Assembly (NCBI GenBank): GCA_963070105.1
Contig: OY718804.1
Span: 7,029,317 to 7,093,316 of the forward strand
Length of the DNA stretch: 64,000 nt
Source: Litomosoides sigmodontis
Taxonomy: Eukaryota; Nematoda; Chromadorea; Rhabditida; Onchocercidae
Direction of reading: 5' to 3'
Position 1 is the first letter of the stretch. Each line of letters starts with the position of its first letter. Below are positions 32,207-44,288 of the stretch, piece after piece. The position numbers were made by a program, and so were the translations under genes. The notes beneath the pieces are model-generated. The model was not told the DNA's origin, ran no database searches, and saw only the letters and a program-made list of their open reading frames with translations.

Positions 32207-34290
32207 TCACACAGCTGGAAAAGGACGTGCCCGTCTACCAGAGCCAAGCAACCAACTTTGTCTTTCCACCGACATTATATTCATTTTCGTTACTAACTGA
32301 AATATTAGAAATGTTGTACTCAATGAGGTTATAAGGCTATTAAGCGAAAGTCTCATTTGAATTTACAATGGCAGTAGTCTTTTAATGTAATTCGTCCTCC
32401 TCCTTGTAAGCATGAATTACTTTCTCCCCAGACAAGGCCGAAAATATTCTAAAACGAAGATACTTACATCGTTAAGTGTTCCACAAGTTTTTGTAAGAAC
32501 TGCCACGAGCGAAGTCATTTTGACCTCCAGACACTGCTGAAAAGGTAAAAACATAGTCACAATTATACTCACAAGAGTTCGAAGTAAATTATTAAATACT
32601 TTTCACTTTAAGCAAAATGCTTCTACGATAACTCCTACAAGAACAACAAAACTTTATCGATGGCAACACGCACATCTTTGTATTGTCGTAAGAATTTGTC
32701 CGAACCCATAACAGGCACTCGACGTACTAACTGAGCAATTTCTCTTATAACAGCTTCATCACGCGGTAATTCCTTCCTGCGAACTGCCTGAAGCAGTGCT
32801 TGCGTAGATCCTTACAGCAATCCTATGTGCCTTTTATTTAAAGATATAAATCCCAACGTGTTTTTTATTTAAAGATATAGCTGTGGATTAAACATCTTTT
32901 TGCAGAACTTACACTATAAAATTTGAATTAGGAAGAAAAGTATGAATTGGATCTATATTAAACAATCGCCTGTAAAGCAAATCACCCTAGCAGTATACAA
33001 AGATTAAAATAACTGTTGATTCATTTTTCCAAAATTCAAATTTCTACATTTTAATTAAAGTCACTCTGACTTACTATTAAATAATCATGAATAAGTTCCA
33101 GCCGTGATTGTAACATATTTATAGCACCCAATTGTCCTACAATTTGCTTATTTGTGGAAGATACTGTGTTTGCTGAAATAGTTGAAATCTGGGCAACATG
33201 CTCAATTCCAATACGTTCGGCTTGTTCACTAGCTAACGACCAGCTAACTGTGTGCCACACTGTTGAACTTGGATCACTTGCTGATAACCCTGTAGTAGGC
33301 ACTGACTCATAAATCGCCACCGGTAACTGTAAATAGAAAGATGTTCTTTATAACTCACTAAAACTGAATCATCTAGCGTCTTGTCCTTTTTAAGTTCTTC
33401 AAATGCGATTGCTGAAATTCATACCTTATTTCCTGGTGGTGCTTTCGGATCAAGCTTCACCATAATTGGTGATTCATGTATTACAGAAAATTGCTGATGT
33501 ACCTCCCAGTCTGCCTGTGTCGGTGTCGTACTTCCAACAGTATACCAACCAACATAATCCAAATCATGAAATACTTCTTGATCTGGAAAATAGCCACATA
33601 AATATGCGTCATAAAACAAGGTAGAGTCAGCAAAAAACCCAAGACTAAAATACTTCGTTCATATGAAACGTACAGGACATATAGTAAAAGGTAGTACAAA
33701 CATTGGTATTCTACGACAAACTTCATGAAAAAACTGCAAAAAAAACACACACAATATCAACAACAAATACAACCTATCATACAGGTCCTTATTAATGTAG
33801 AACGGAAGCAAGTAAATATAAGTAACTTAGTATGATAGAAGGTCATAGCCGCAAAAATTCATGTATGTAGCTTAGAAGAACCTACATTGCTGTTCCCTTA
33901 CAGAAAGAAAGCTTGCGTCGATAACTGCATAGCCTTTTCCTTCATCACTCCATTTTACCTCGAAACTATTCATCATTTCAACATGCCTTCCAGACTGCTT
34001 ACCAAGTATTGCACCAAAAACCTGCATTCAAAAGATCTTCAGCATAATATCATAAACAAGAATCAAAAATAATGTCTGTGTGCAATCCGAATGAAAAACA
34101 GTGAAACACAGAAGATATTTTATAAGTTGACCTCGAAAGGTTTTCCGTCGTTCTGCTGTGCACTTATTCGAGTCACATGTTCAGATATATTCATTATAAC
34201 CAGTGGATGTAAGGAAACAGTGATGGCACTAGTCGGCTCACAATGTCCAGCCGATGTGTTATCATCTTCTAGCATCGGTACGTCCATCAT
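32207..34290 (-). CDS. csn-6: COP9 signalosome subunit 6
   Basis: MPN-domain scaffold subunit of the COP9 signalosome, which removes NEDD8 from cullins. Minus-strand exons 34132-34290, 33886-34021, 33425-33582, 33075-33326, 32674-32787, 32468-32536, 32207-32296; 325 residues against 327 in human. Recognised blocks: SLHPLVIMNISEHVTR and GRHVEMMNSFEV (MPN), YVGWYTVG, HQQFSVIHESPIMVKL, SEQAERIGIEHVAQ, LTKTCGTLND and a basic C-terminal end. As expected for CSN6 the catalytic JAMM residues of CSN5 are absent, so the role is structural. It lies head-to-tail 0.9 kb upstream of MIPEP. The exon 2/3 join uses GTAGGT at 33885 so that REQQ runs into YQEVFHDLDYVGWYT in frame. Confidence 0.94.
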
Positions 34291-35397
34291 CAGTCAGTAG
34301 TTAATCAAGTACTCAAATAGATAATTATATCAAAAGTTTCAGTAATAATGAATCCGGAACTAAGTGAAAGAAAAAACACGTATAATTAAGGCCAAACCGC
34401 GATGACTAGGTTACATAACCACATCAGTCTTTAATTCTGCGCAACATTGCTAAATCTTCCTAGTCATAATTATGAGATTTTCCTCAAAAAAAACAAGAGA
34501 GAAATCATAAAATCGTGAAACCAACCCTCCAACTCACTAAGCTAACATACTTCACAAGGACACCAACACAAGACGAAAATTAATGCGGCCTCCGTTGGCT
34601 ACATAGCTCTCTCAATGAAATCGCGGTGGCTTTGAGTTAGTGCAATATATTTTATTTACTTATTTATTTACTTTACCTACTTGTTTCTTTAAGTAAATCA
34701 TCTTAAATTTGTGTTAACGCCTTGACAAACTGTGTCTAACTCTTTTGGAAAACATTAAAGACAAAAAACATTAAAGGAAAACATTCTCGTTAACTTTCCT
34801 GCGGTTACTGGAACTATCCACTACTGGAGCATTCTCTTCACACAGAGTTTTACATTTCAAAAATTTTGCAGCGTTTCTGGAAAGTCTTTTGCGGTCCTCG
34901 CTTTGAAGAAGTGATTCCATTTCTTTCTTCTTACGTTAGCTCGAAGGAAAAAAAGTGAATCGGGTAAGTGATCATCAGACTTATAAAACGAAATTGAAAG
35001 CGCCCACCTTTGTGGAATAGTTTTCGGCTTAGAAATAAACAAATGAAAAAGGAAAAAAAAAATGAGTTGAATGGACGGACGAGAGTACTCGTATTTATGG
35101 TGTATTCTGATTTCAGTTTGTTTCTTAAAAAAATTCGTCAAAGTGCGACTAGAGCTTCTAGCTTGGTCGGCAAGATTGTTGCGTAAGCTAAAAATATGTA
35201 TTGAAAGGTAAAAATTAAATATTTTTTCAAAATTTACAGTCGTAATTTTTCACAATAATTTTCACTAAATGAAATATTTGTTATATGCAAGAAGAAATTC
35301 AAATTTGGAAAAATTAGCTTTAGGTATTTTCATAATGGGCAATTTAAATGAACACTTTTCTTTGTGCTTTTGAACGGACAAGCATACTGAAAGACAC

Positions 35398-35438
35398 ACG
35401 CACACACCCACTCACACACACACACACACACGCACATA
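35398..35438. repeat. (CA)n microsatellite
   Basis: Mostly uninterrupted CACA on the plus strand, with CCCA and CGCA variants at the edges. Confidence 0.9.
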
Positions 35439-38400
35439 GTGCAAACAATAGCTGTTTTTTCGTTTTTTTGCGTTCGTTTCGTTTTTAAGAATGTTGTTAC
35501 TGCAAGTTATTTGGTTATATTATTATGTACAAGTTATTTGGCTGATAACACTGGCCAAGCTAAGAAGTTACTTGTAAGAGCCCAGACTTGAGTAATTAAT
35601 GGGAATTATTTTGATTACTGTTCAAGGTAATGGAGAACTGGTCTTTCGATGAAATGCCAGCTACCATTAAAGCAATAACGTCGTCAGCTTTTACTTTCCG
35701 TCTCTTCCTCCACGTATTGCTTAACATTAGCGGGAGAAATGATAGGAGTAGTGTTTATGGTTTCAATCTTATCACTGTGCTATCAGTGAGGAATCGTTTT
35801 CTCTTATCAATGAATTGAGAGCATTTCGAGGAAATTCCAGAATTGTTTGTTTACCGTTTGCATAAGAAGAGATAAAAACAGTTTGTTTCAGAAGCACTAA
35901 AATTAACTTCCTAACTAGTTTTGAATCTCTCAAGATTGCAGGTAATAATCGCTTGTTTACTTCACTTTGTCAAGTTAGCGCTTCCTTTTTCGCTTCACCT
36001 ATCCTCACTTACTCATTTTTGGTTTCCTGTGAGTGAAAGCTTTGAGAAATACATCGTTTTTTGAAAATCTAAAACTAGAATTTATTTCTTTGTTGCTGCC
36101 ATTTTAAGCACCAATTTTCTCTTCAACAAATAGTGCATGATGCACTATTTCTTGTGATATTTTTGTTGTTGTGTAATTCTCAAAAAAATGTGAAACCGAC
36201 AACTTATTCATTTAATAACATAATTTTTTAAAACAAATCGATCTGAATGAAAGGTGTCAATTAAAATTGATAATTTATTTCAAGTTTTAATGCACTGCAA
36301 TCCTTTAGTGGAATTTATTTTACTTCCTTATTAGGAATGTTAAAGGTGTAGTAACTGAAATTTTTCAAAATTCAAATTAATTCGTTTCCATTACTTCACT
36401 TGTGATATAATTAGTGGACGGAAAATAGTCTGAAAAAACTGCAGTAGCTGAAATGTTTCATAATTTCAGTTAAAATTGTAAAATTCAAGTATTTAGTAAA
36501 AAAACTAAACATCTGGACATAATGAACATAATTTATGGAGTGTTAGAAGTGAAATAAGAAGAAATTGATTTGCAGCTTATTAAGTAAGCAAGCAGCGCCC
36601 ATGGCTGCCTAGCAATATTGATGAGCTTTCATGACAGCACTCTGCTTACTCTTGTCACCTTTATGAGAGCCAGTTTGTGAAAAAATTTTAATTCATATAT
36701 TACTTCATGAACAGTAATCTAGCTTCTTCGTTATTTCAGCCATCTTTTATAAATATAAAATTCACTTTTTGTTTCCATTTAAATTTCTACTCGTTCTTAA
36801 ATTAATTTTAGGTATAAAGAAAAAACGACGCGCTATCACAATTTCTTTCATAATTACTCCCAAATTAATCTCATCAAAAAAGAAAACTCATTCAAGCGGT
36901 GCAACTATTCATTTCTTCTTGACTTAATTACTGGATCTCTTAAGCCTTGTTGGTAAACAGTATGATTTTTTTCAAAGCTTTAGAGAATTACCATGAATGG
37001 ACAATATCAGACATTCCTGATCTTCAGACGAAATCTGAAGGCCTTGCTACGCTGAATGTTCAAGACTCTTTTCCTATTTTTTTTTCGCAGTAAAAGAGAA
37101 TGAAAGGAGTAGGGTTAATCATCGCTGATATCAGAAAATCAGAAATGTCTGATACAGTAATTGGTCATACTGTAACGTCGACCTTTTACTCTTTTGAATT
37201 GGATATAATTTTATTTCGAAAGCTTTTCAGTTCACTTGTAATATATCTATGTGATTAACGAAGTAATTGAATTTTAACAAATAAACAACAGTTTAACTTC
37301 ATTTCTAGCATTTGCGTTTTTTTGGAATTATTTTTAGACAATTGAGAAGTATCCATAACTGAATTTGACTCTTCCGATTTCTTTTAAAATCCGAAATCAA
37401 ACTTTAAAGTTTTAATGTACCTTTTTTATTATTCTACGCTAACATTATGCTTCATTGGAAGATTTAGCATTTGATTCTATTTGTATGATATTAGGTTTAC
37501 GCTAAGAGATGAGAATTTGTCACACACAGACTGATTGGACTAGTTGCAATATTGTAAATGGCAGAATTGAAACTCTTAAAAATGATATTTGAATTTTAGG
37601 AAAATAGCTCTGATAGAGCTACTAACAGGTGGCTTTTTCCGTAATTCTTAAATACTTTTTTTAAAACTTCAGTCGTCATAAACGGACGTTGTTGACATCT
37701 TCACTTTCATTTCATATCCAAATTGAATTATTTTCAATAGTTTCGATGGTTTTTAAAGTACTTTCAGGAGGCTACCTTCTCGGTGTAACACGCAATTTCT
37801 CTGAGTGTAGTAATCATTAATTATCAAATTATTCGTTACGTCACTTCTCTGTTAATTGCAATCGAATTTGTATATAAATTATTTCACCGCAAAATTAGAA
37901 ATATACATTTCTGCGAATAGAAAAAATTTTCTGAAAATTTCTTTTTGTTTTGCTCACAACCTGTCATTTTCATCTTTATAAATTACCTCGAAAAGGTCAG
38001 TGAATTTAGCGGTTTGATATCACTGATATGATGCGTCCATTATGTTGCAGCTGATGAAAGCTTGTTCCTGCCAAGCAACACTTTTTTGTATTGCTCTTCA
38101 CCTACTATTAATTACTTTTGAAAATTGTCCTACTACGAAAAGTGCATAATTGCTGAAGTTTTCCATTACTAAAAGTGGGAAATTCATTCTAAAAAATGAA
38201 AATTTACTGACAAATTTGGATCACTTCGTTTTATTGTTCGATAGCCAATGAATTGAGCACTTGACGGGAACGATCTCGAACTGCAGTTGCGTTACTTTGT
38301 TGTAAGTGTGAAGAAAAGGAAAATAAAAGAGTAAATAATTATGAATAGTAATATGTTAAATGGTAATTAATGAAGAAAAGAAAATAATAGTACTAATATT

Positions 38401-39063
38401 ATTGAAATAATAATATTACAACAATACTTAATGATAGGAAATAGATTACTGCTTAATTGAATTCCTCATTTTCGAGATACGACATCTGACGGAAAAATAA
38501 AAACAGGTAGTTGTGAAGAGAATTCACTGCTGGAGTCCTTCAACGAGTACGCTTGAAGCAATTTTCCTCCTCAAAAGCGTTATATTATTAATTCTGCTTG
38601 TTTCCTTCTTCTTCTTTTACGTTGAAATTATAGTTTCAATGAATAATTTATATTAAGGGAATGACACTCTCCTGCCAAGAAATTACCTTTTAAATTATTT
38701 TACTTTGGCTCATTACGCATTGCATTTTACATTAGTCATCTAATTTTGTCTTTCGAGAAATCTCTTCAACGGCTTGTCTCATAACATTCAGTTATTGTCG
38801 GTCAAATTGCATCGAAATGATCGTTGCGTTGAATTGAACGGGTCGCTTTGCAACACTGCTTGTTTCCTTTTTTGTTTGGGAAAGTTTTTTTAACACAAAT
38901 TTCTAAACGAACTTGAAATGATGTTATCTTTTTGTACACAATCTTTCAAGAATTCACTGAAATGAAAAAGAAATATTAGGAGCATTTATCGTAAAGGCTG
39001 GATGAATGGAGCTGTTTTTTTTCCTATTTCATTTTTGATACTCGTTTTAATATTGTTTTGCAG

Positions 39064-39122
39064 GCACATATCAAGCAAGCCTAATTCAGCAATTTCTTAG
39101 CGAAGTCTGAGCACTCAACCAG
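39064..39122 (+). other. probable 5' UTR exon of glutamine synthetase
   Basis: Flanked by TTTTGCAG on the left and a strong donor GTAAGT on the right. The following intron would end at TATTTAG, 11 bases before the glutamine synthetase start codon. No ATG-initiated frame of use lies in it. Confidence 0.5.
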
Positions 39123-39441
39123 GTAAGTAGTGCATTTGACGACGGGATGTGAAACTCTCTGTTTTTAGCAAATTCTTCTTCAACCCCTTATTTCCTCCTT
39201 TTGCCCATCAAAGTTCATCTCTTTTATTCAAAAATTTGTTACCTCCAACAGAATAGTTTAATTAAATGAGCTGACATTCCCGTTGATTAACTTATTATCG
39301 TTGTCTTTGATAACGATAGACAAAATTCCCATTATATTCTTTCTTTGTTGTTATTTGAAATATTTTAATCGAATAAAAGCAAGCATTTTAGAAAAAAATA
39401 AAGTATAAATTATTCGTTTTTATTATTTAGGTATTTGGGCA

Positions 39442-42168
39442 ATGTCTTATAGTGTTCGTTTACCTTTAGCTAAGGCTGTTTTCGATCAATTCATTGGTCT
39501 CAAGCCACTTCTTTCCTTTTGTCAGGTAACTTTCTCGGGTATTTCCTAAAGTCTTTCACCGTTGATATCTAAAATTCAAATACCACCTGTGTGTTTTAGG
39601 CAACATATATATGGATCGATGGGACAGGCGAAACTATGCGCTCAAAAACGCGAACAATTGCAAATGCACCGAAAAGTATTAACGGTTAGGTAAATGATCC
39701 TATTGCGACAAATTCGCAGCTATTTACTGCAAAAAGTAAAAACAAGAGATTCCTAAGATCTGATGACTTCCAATAATATTTACGCACATGGATAAAAATC
39801 AACACTTTATGCTATCTTGAATTTCTTTCTCAGATTTTCCAATGTGGAACTTTGATGGCTCCTCAACCGGACAAGCTTGCTCCGGTCAAGATTCCGACAC
39901 ATATCTTAAACCCGTTGCATATTATCCTGATCCGTTTCTTGGCGGTAACAACAAACTTGTGCTGTGCGAAACTTATGATCGTGAAATGAAGCCTACCGGT
40001 TCGTTTAACTTAGTTAACTCAGCTATAATGAACAAACAACTTGACTTGCTTTGACGTATGAAATCTTTCTATAAGTGGCGGAAAGCTTTTCTTCCCATTA
40101 CTATAGTATACCTCGTAACTTAATGATATGCAAAATTTATGAACGACACGTGCTGTTTTTATTGAAAGGCTCTTAAGCTTATTAAAAAAAGAACTTATTA
40201 AGAAACATTGCCTTCAAATATATTATTAATTGTGTTTTAAGAAGGGTAATGGAAAAGCTACAAATTTAGGCGAAAACTTGAAAAGCCTTATTTAATGCAG
40301 TCGAAATAAACAAGCAAGTTTAGATTACTATGATTCGAATAATTCTCTTGAAAATTACAGCCACAAACCATCGCAGTTTCTGCAATGAAATTATGGAGAA
40401 ATGCAAAAGTGAGAAAATATGGTTTGGCATGGAACAGGAATACTTACTTTTGGATCGGTATATGAATTACTCAATTACTTCCCATAATTTCCACTTCTAT
40501 TCCGTTCATTTCTTTTGCATTCATTCAAAATGAACAAATAAATTTGGCGAAATTCAAAGAAATAATGGAGTGAAAATGTCACAGGGATGGTTATCCGTTA
40601 GGATGGCCAAAACATGGCTTTCCAGAGCCGCAAGGTAAATATTACTGCGGTATTGGAGCAGATAGGGCGTATGGTCGAGAGTTGGTGGATGCGCATTATC
40701 GAGCTTGTCTCTACACAGGCCTGCAGCTTTTTGGCATTAACGCAGGTGCAGGAAAAAATAACTTTTGACAATTTTAACAAATGGAAATTTTGTTATTTCA
40801 TAGTCGATCATAAAAAAAACTTTTCGAATACTTTTAAGAATTTTGGAAGTTTTAAAATTCATTCTTATTACACGAGCAATGTGAACAGCATGAAGATGAC
40901 GATCTACAAAACAAAATTTTGAACTTGCAAATTCATAGAAATAGAAAAAACTCTGGCAGTATTCTTCTCTGTATCTGTGTGGTATCGGAAGAAAGTTGAC
41001 AGATCAATGTTTTTTCAGGCTTAGTAATAGATTAAACTCTAATTCAAGTTTGAACCTACTACACTGAAATCTGTTCATTCGATTACAGAAGTAACACCTG
41101 GACAGTGGGAATTTCAATTAGGCACATGTGAGGGTATTTCTATGGGCGATCAACTTTGGATGGCACGGTATTTACTCTATCGCATTACCGAAATATATGG
41201 CGTTCTGGTGACATTTGATCCGAAACCAGCAATAACAAGTTTGGAATTCTTTGTTACTTCATCGCTATCGAGGCGTTTACCACTTCATCGCTATTTTTCA
41301 CTTACTAACTTTTTAGGCGGTGATTGGAATGGCGCTGGCTGTCATTGCAATTTTTCAACAGAGAAAATGCGCTCCGAAGGCGGCATTAAATACATTGAGG
41401 AAGCAATTAAGAAACTTGAAAAGAAACACAAAGTATTGACAGTTTTCCTGCACTTTGTTTAACAAAAAATGACGGCTAATTATTTTTGTTAGGAAAAAAT
41501 ATTTACATAATAAATTTTAGGAGCATATAGCGGTGTACGATCCGCATGGTGGCACCGATAATTTACGTCGTTTGACGGGCAAGCATGAAACATCGAGCAT
41601 TGATCAATTTTCGTGGGGTGTCGCTAATAGGGCCGCTTCAGTTCGTATACCGAGGGCTGTCACCAGTGAAAAAAAGGTTAAATTCTTTAAAAAAAAGTAA
41701 TTCAAGTGAAGTTTTAGTTATCTGATGTAATGATTTTTTGTTTTGAACCTTAAAATTTTGTTTTGTTTTATTTTGGGACAGCTTTTTATGTGGCGCGCTT
41801 TAATGAATTCTTTGATTTAAGTCGGTTTCTTTTGTTAAACATTTTCGTCTTAGACTTTGTAGGATTGTCAGTGATAGGATCTATTACTCAATTGACTTTG
41901 GAATGAAGTAGAGTAACAGTGAAGAAAAGATGCCTTATGAGCTGCCGTCTTTTATAATTTTCAGGCATTAAAAAATAAGGCAAAATTTATTAGGAACGAG
42001 GATAATTAATGATTTTTTTTAATAAAATCATATGAAAGCAAAATTTATAATCCCCAAATAAACTGATTTAAAGTTTTGCAGGGCTACCTGGAAGACAGGC
42101 GTCCATCGTCAAATTGTGATCCTTACGCTGTCACCGGAATACTAACAAAAACAATTCTACTTGATTAA
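39442..42168 (+). CDS. gln: glutamine synthetase (type II, eukaryotic)
   Basis: Makes glutamine from glutamate, ammonia and ATP; cytosolic, homo-oligomeric. Exons 39442-39525, 39600-39684, 39834-39998, 40361-40457, 40585-40745, 41089-41238, 41317-41432, 41521-41676, 42082-42168; 366 residues against 373 in human. Signature blocks in order: [129 protein letters not shown] and the C-terminal [13 protein letters not shown]. The glutamate- and metal-binding residues in these blocks look intact. Every intron is GT-AG and phases agree. Which of the several nematode gln paralogues it is cannot be decided. Metabolically it fits glutamate clearance, but its nearness to glr-1 (33 kb away) need not mean anything. 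Confidence 0.96.
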
Positions 42169-43030
42169 GCCTTAATCAATTTACAAAATATTACATTTAA
42201 ATTTAATCTTTTAAGTGAAATTTTAAAATAGCATTCAAATTGTTCTATCAACTCAAATGCATGTTTACTTGAAAGTAGAATTAAGCTTTTACAATTCACC
42301 TCATTTTGCTTAACAACTCAATACCCATGACAATATTATCGCTTATTTTCAGGGTCGAAAATAATAATCATTAGTCATTTTGTGCTGACAAATATTGAAA
42401 TAACTTTTTTAATTTTACTTAAATTACCTCGCGTTCTTTTTACCTTTTAGTTGACAAAATATTTGAGGAAGTTAAGGCATTTGATTTCAAGAAGAGTTTA
42501 AGCAACACTGTAAAACTCTACGGATATCTCTTCTAGGATCGCTTCTTGTGTATAATTATCTGTGTGTGAAGTAGTACTACTCACTCTCCATTTCCGGTTA
42601 GATATTTTGGAAATGCTCACATGTGGAAATATATGATTCGTAAAAAACTGTGCACGTTGAATTATCCATTAGCTAAATCAAATTACTATGGAGAAGTGTG
42701 CTGTATATGACTGATACACATAGGGCGGAGAAATAGTTCAAAGAAAAGGATGAAACAAGCATTTCATATTTATTTTTACGTAGTTGAACGGTTATGATTA
42801 CTGTATGCTGTCTTTACTATTTCTTTTTTCCGAATGCAAATGAAGGAGTCATGTGAGGGAGAGAGAGGGAGAAAGTTTTACCTTCTTACTTACAGCCTTA
42901 TTGCTCTATCAGTCGTGTCAAGGAGAAATTACTAGTCGTGTAAGCGTATTCCAAATGCGGTTTACCTTGTATTATGTGATATAATGGTTAGATTACTTGA
43001 TGAAATGGAATGAAATGAAGTACGACAGAT
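42169..43030. other. convergent 3' interval, glutamine synthetase and collagen D
   Basis: 862 bases with no recognisable frame. TTTATT at 42769-42774 is the minus-strand AATAAA nearest to the collagen D stop, about 260 bases beyond it. Confidence 0.5.
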
Positions 43031-44288
43031 CTAATCCGATACATTCTTGGACAATAACAACGTTGAACTTGGCAATGGACATGGGCAATAGTAGCTATTT
43101 GAGCCAGGTAGCCCGGGTAAACCAACCTGAAATTGTAATACAAGTATTTTGCAGTATCTATTTCTGTAATGGATTTTGCTTGCAATCGAAAAATGAAAGA
43201 ATGGTTGTCGATATTTTCAGATAACTAAAAAGAAGTGAAATTTACAACATCTTTTTACGAGTTCTATAAAATCCTTACCATTCCTAGGGTTCCATTTTTC
43301 CCTTTCTTTCCAGGAGCACCAAATCTGCCCGGTAAACCAGGCTCACCAGGGCGACCATAAGCACCGTCCTTACCGTTCCTACCTGGAGGGCCAGACAAAC
43401 CACGTCGTCCACTTATACCCTTTTGTCCCATTACACCTCTTCCGTATATTCCGTTCAATCCTGGTGGACCTGGTTCCCCTGGTCTTCCAGAAATACCTTT
43501 TGAGCCAGATCCTCCCGCATCTCCTTGTCTACCTATTGCACCTTTTTTCCCTGGAGATCCAGTACTTCCAGTATGTCCCACTGCCCCAGGATCACCAGGA
43601 GAACCAGAAGGTCCGGGCAGTCCAGGTGGACCAGGTGGACAAGAAATGCAATCGACCGGTTTTTTGTAACTCATGGTAATGACAGCTGGCATACCATCAC
43701 GGCCATTTTCTCCTGGTTCCCCATCTAAGCCTTTCCATCCATCATCACCTTTCGGCCCAGGTGACCCTTGTGGACAATTTGTAGAAGAATGACCACATTC
43801 TGAAATTCCAAGAAATTCAAAAACACGAAAAGACGATTAATGATGACAGCTAGTATCAGTGGCAATTTTACTTCTTTACGGTCGATATTCGAAACTCACT
43901 GCAACTCTGCGGGTCATGTTGTCGTCTATGACGGGCAAATAAATCAGTGTCGGTTGGTGCTTTCCTCGCATTACCGGATGGATATGTGTGTAGCAAACGG
44001 ATGGCGTCCCATGCATCATTCGTCACCACCTGAATGTCAAATGTCACGGATGGATTGCATTCTAAACGCGAGCAGAGGTTCTAGTTGAAGCAAAGAACGG
44101 TTTGAAACTGCTTAAACTCTTATCACTCCAATGCTAAAAATGATAACCTTGAAATCATGAAGTTCCTCCATGGCATCTTCATACAGTGCACCAATATCAT
44201 TTAAGAGAGATACGACAGCAAATAATGTCGCGACCATTGCGCATCCACTACTCACTAAGGCCACAGCAATGAAAATCTTGGCACTCAT
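43031..44288 (-). CDS. cuticle collagen D
   Basis: Cuticle structural collagen on the opposite strand to A-C but with identical architecture. Minus-strand exons 44148-44288, 43900-44029, 43279-43799, 43031-43126; 295 residues; phases 0, 1, 0. Hydrophobic segment at residues 5-29, [17 protein letters not shown], conserved W in exon 2, RHRRQ cleavage site, a CGHSSTNC cysteine pair, first Gly-X-Y block, an interruption ending in DCISCPP, main Gly-X-Y domain with YGRGVMG imperfection, and tail [13 protein letters not shown]. The [17 protein letters not shown] interruption resembles that of collagen A ([18 protein letters not shown]) more than those of B and C. Confidence 0.95.

Larger units (their letters stand above)
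34291..39441. other. 5.2 kb non-coding region upstream of glutamine synthetase
   Basis: Divergent interval: the CSN6 start is on the left and the glutamine synthetase start on the right. Very AT-rich, with a (CA)n tract at 35398-35438 and no recognisable protein on either strand. At its right end a probable 5' UTR exon (39064-39122) is followed by an intron to the acceptor just before the glutamine synthetase ATG. The rest may be promoter or a long 5' intron. Confidence 0.5.

Noticed and set aside
33676..33735. 60-base cryptic exon with good splice sites in CSN6 intron 2 (FFHEVCRRIPM...)
   Set aside because: With the phase left by exon 2 it gives an early stop, and CSN6 is already contiguous without it.
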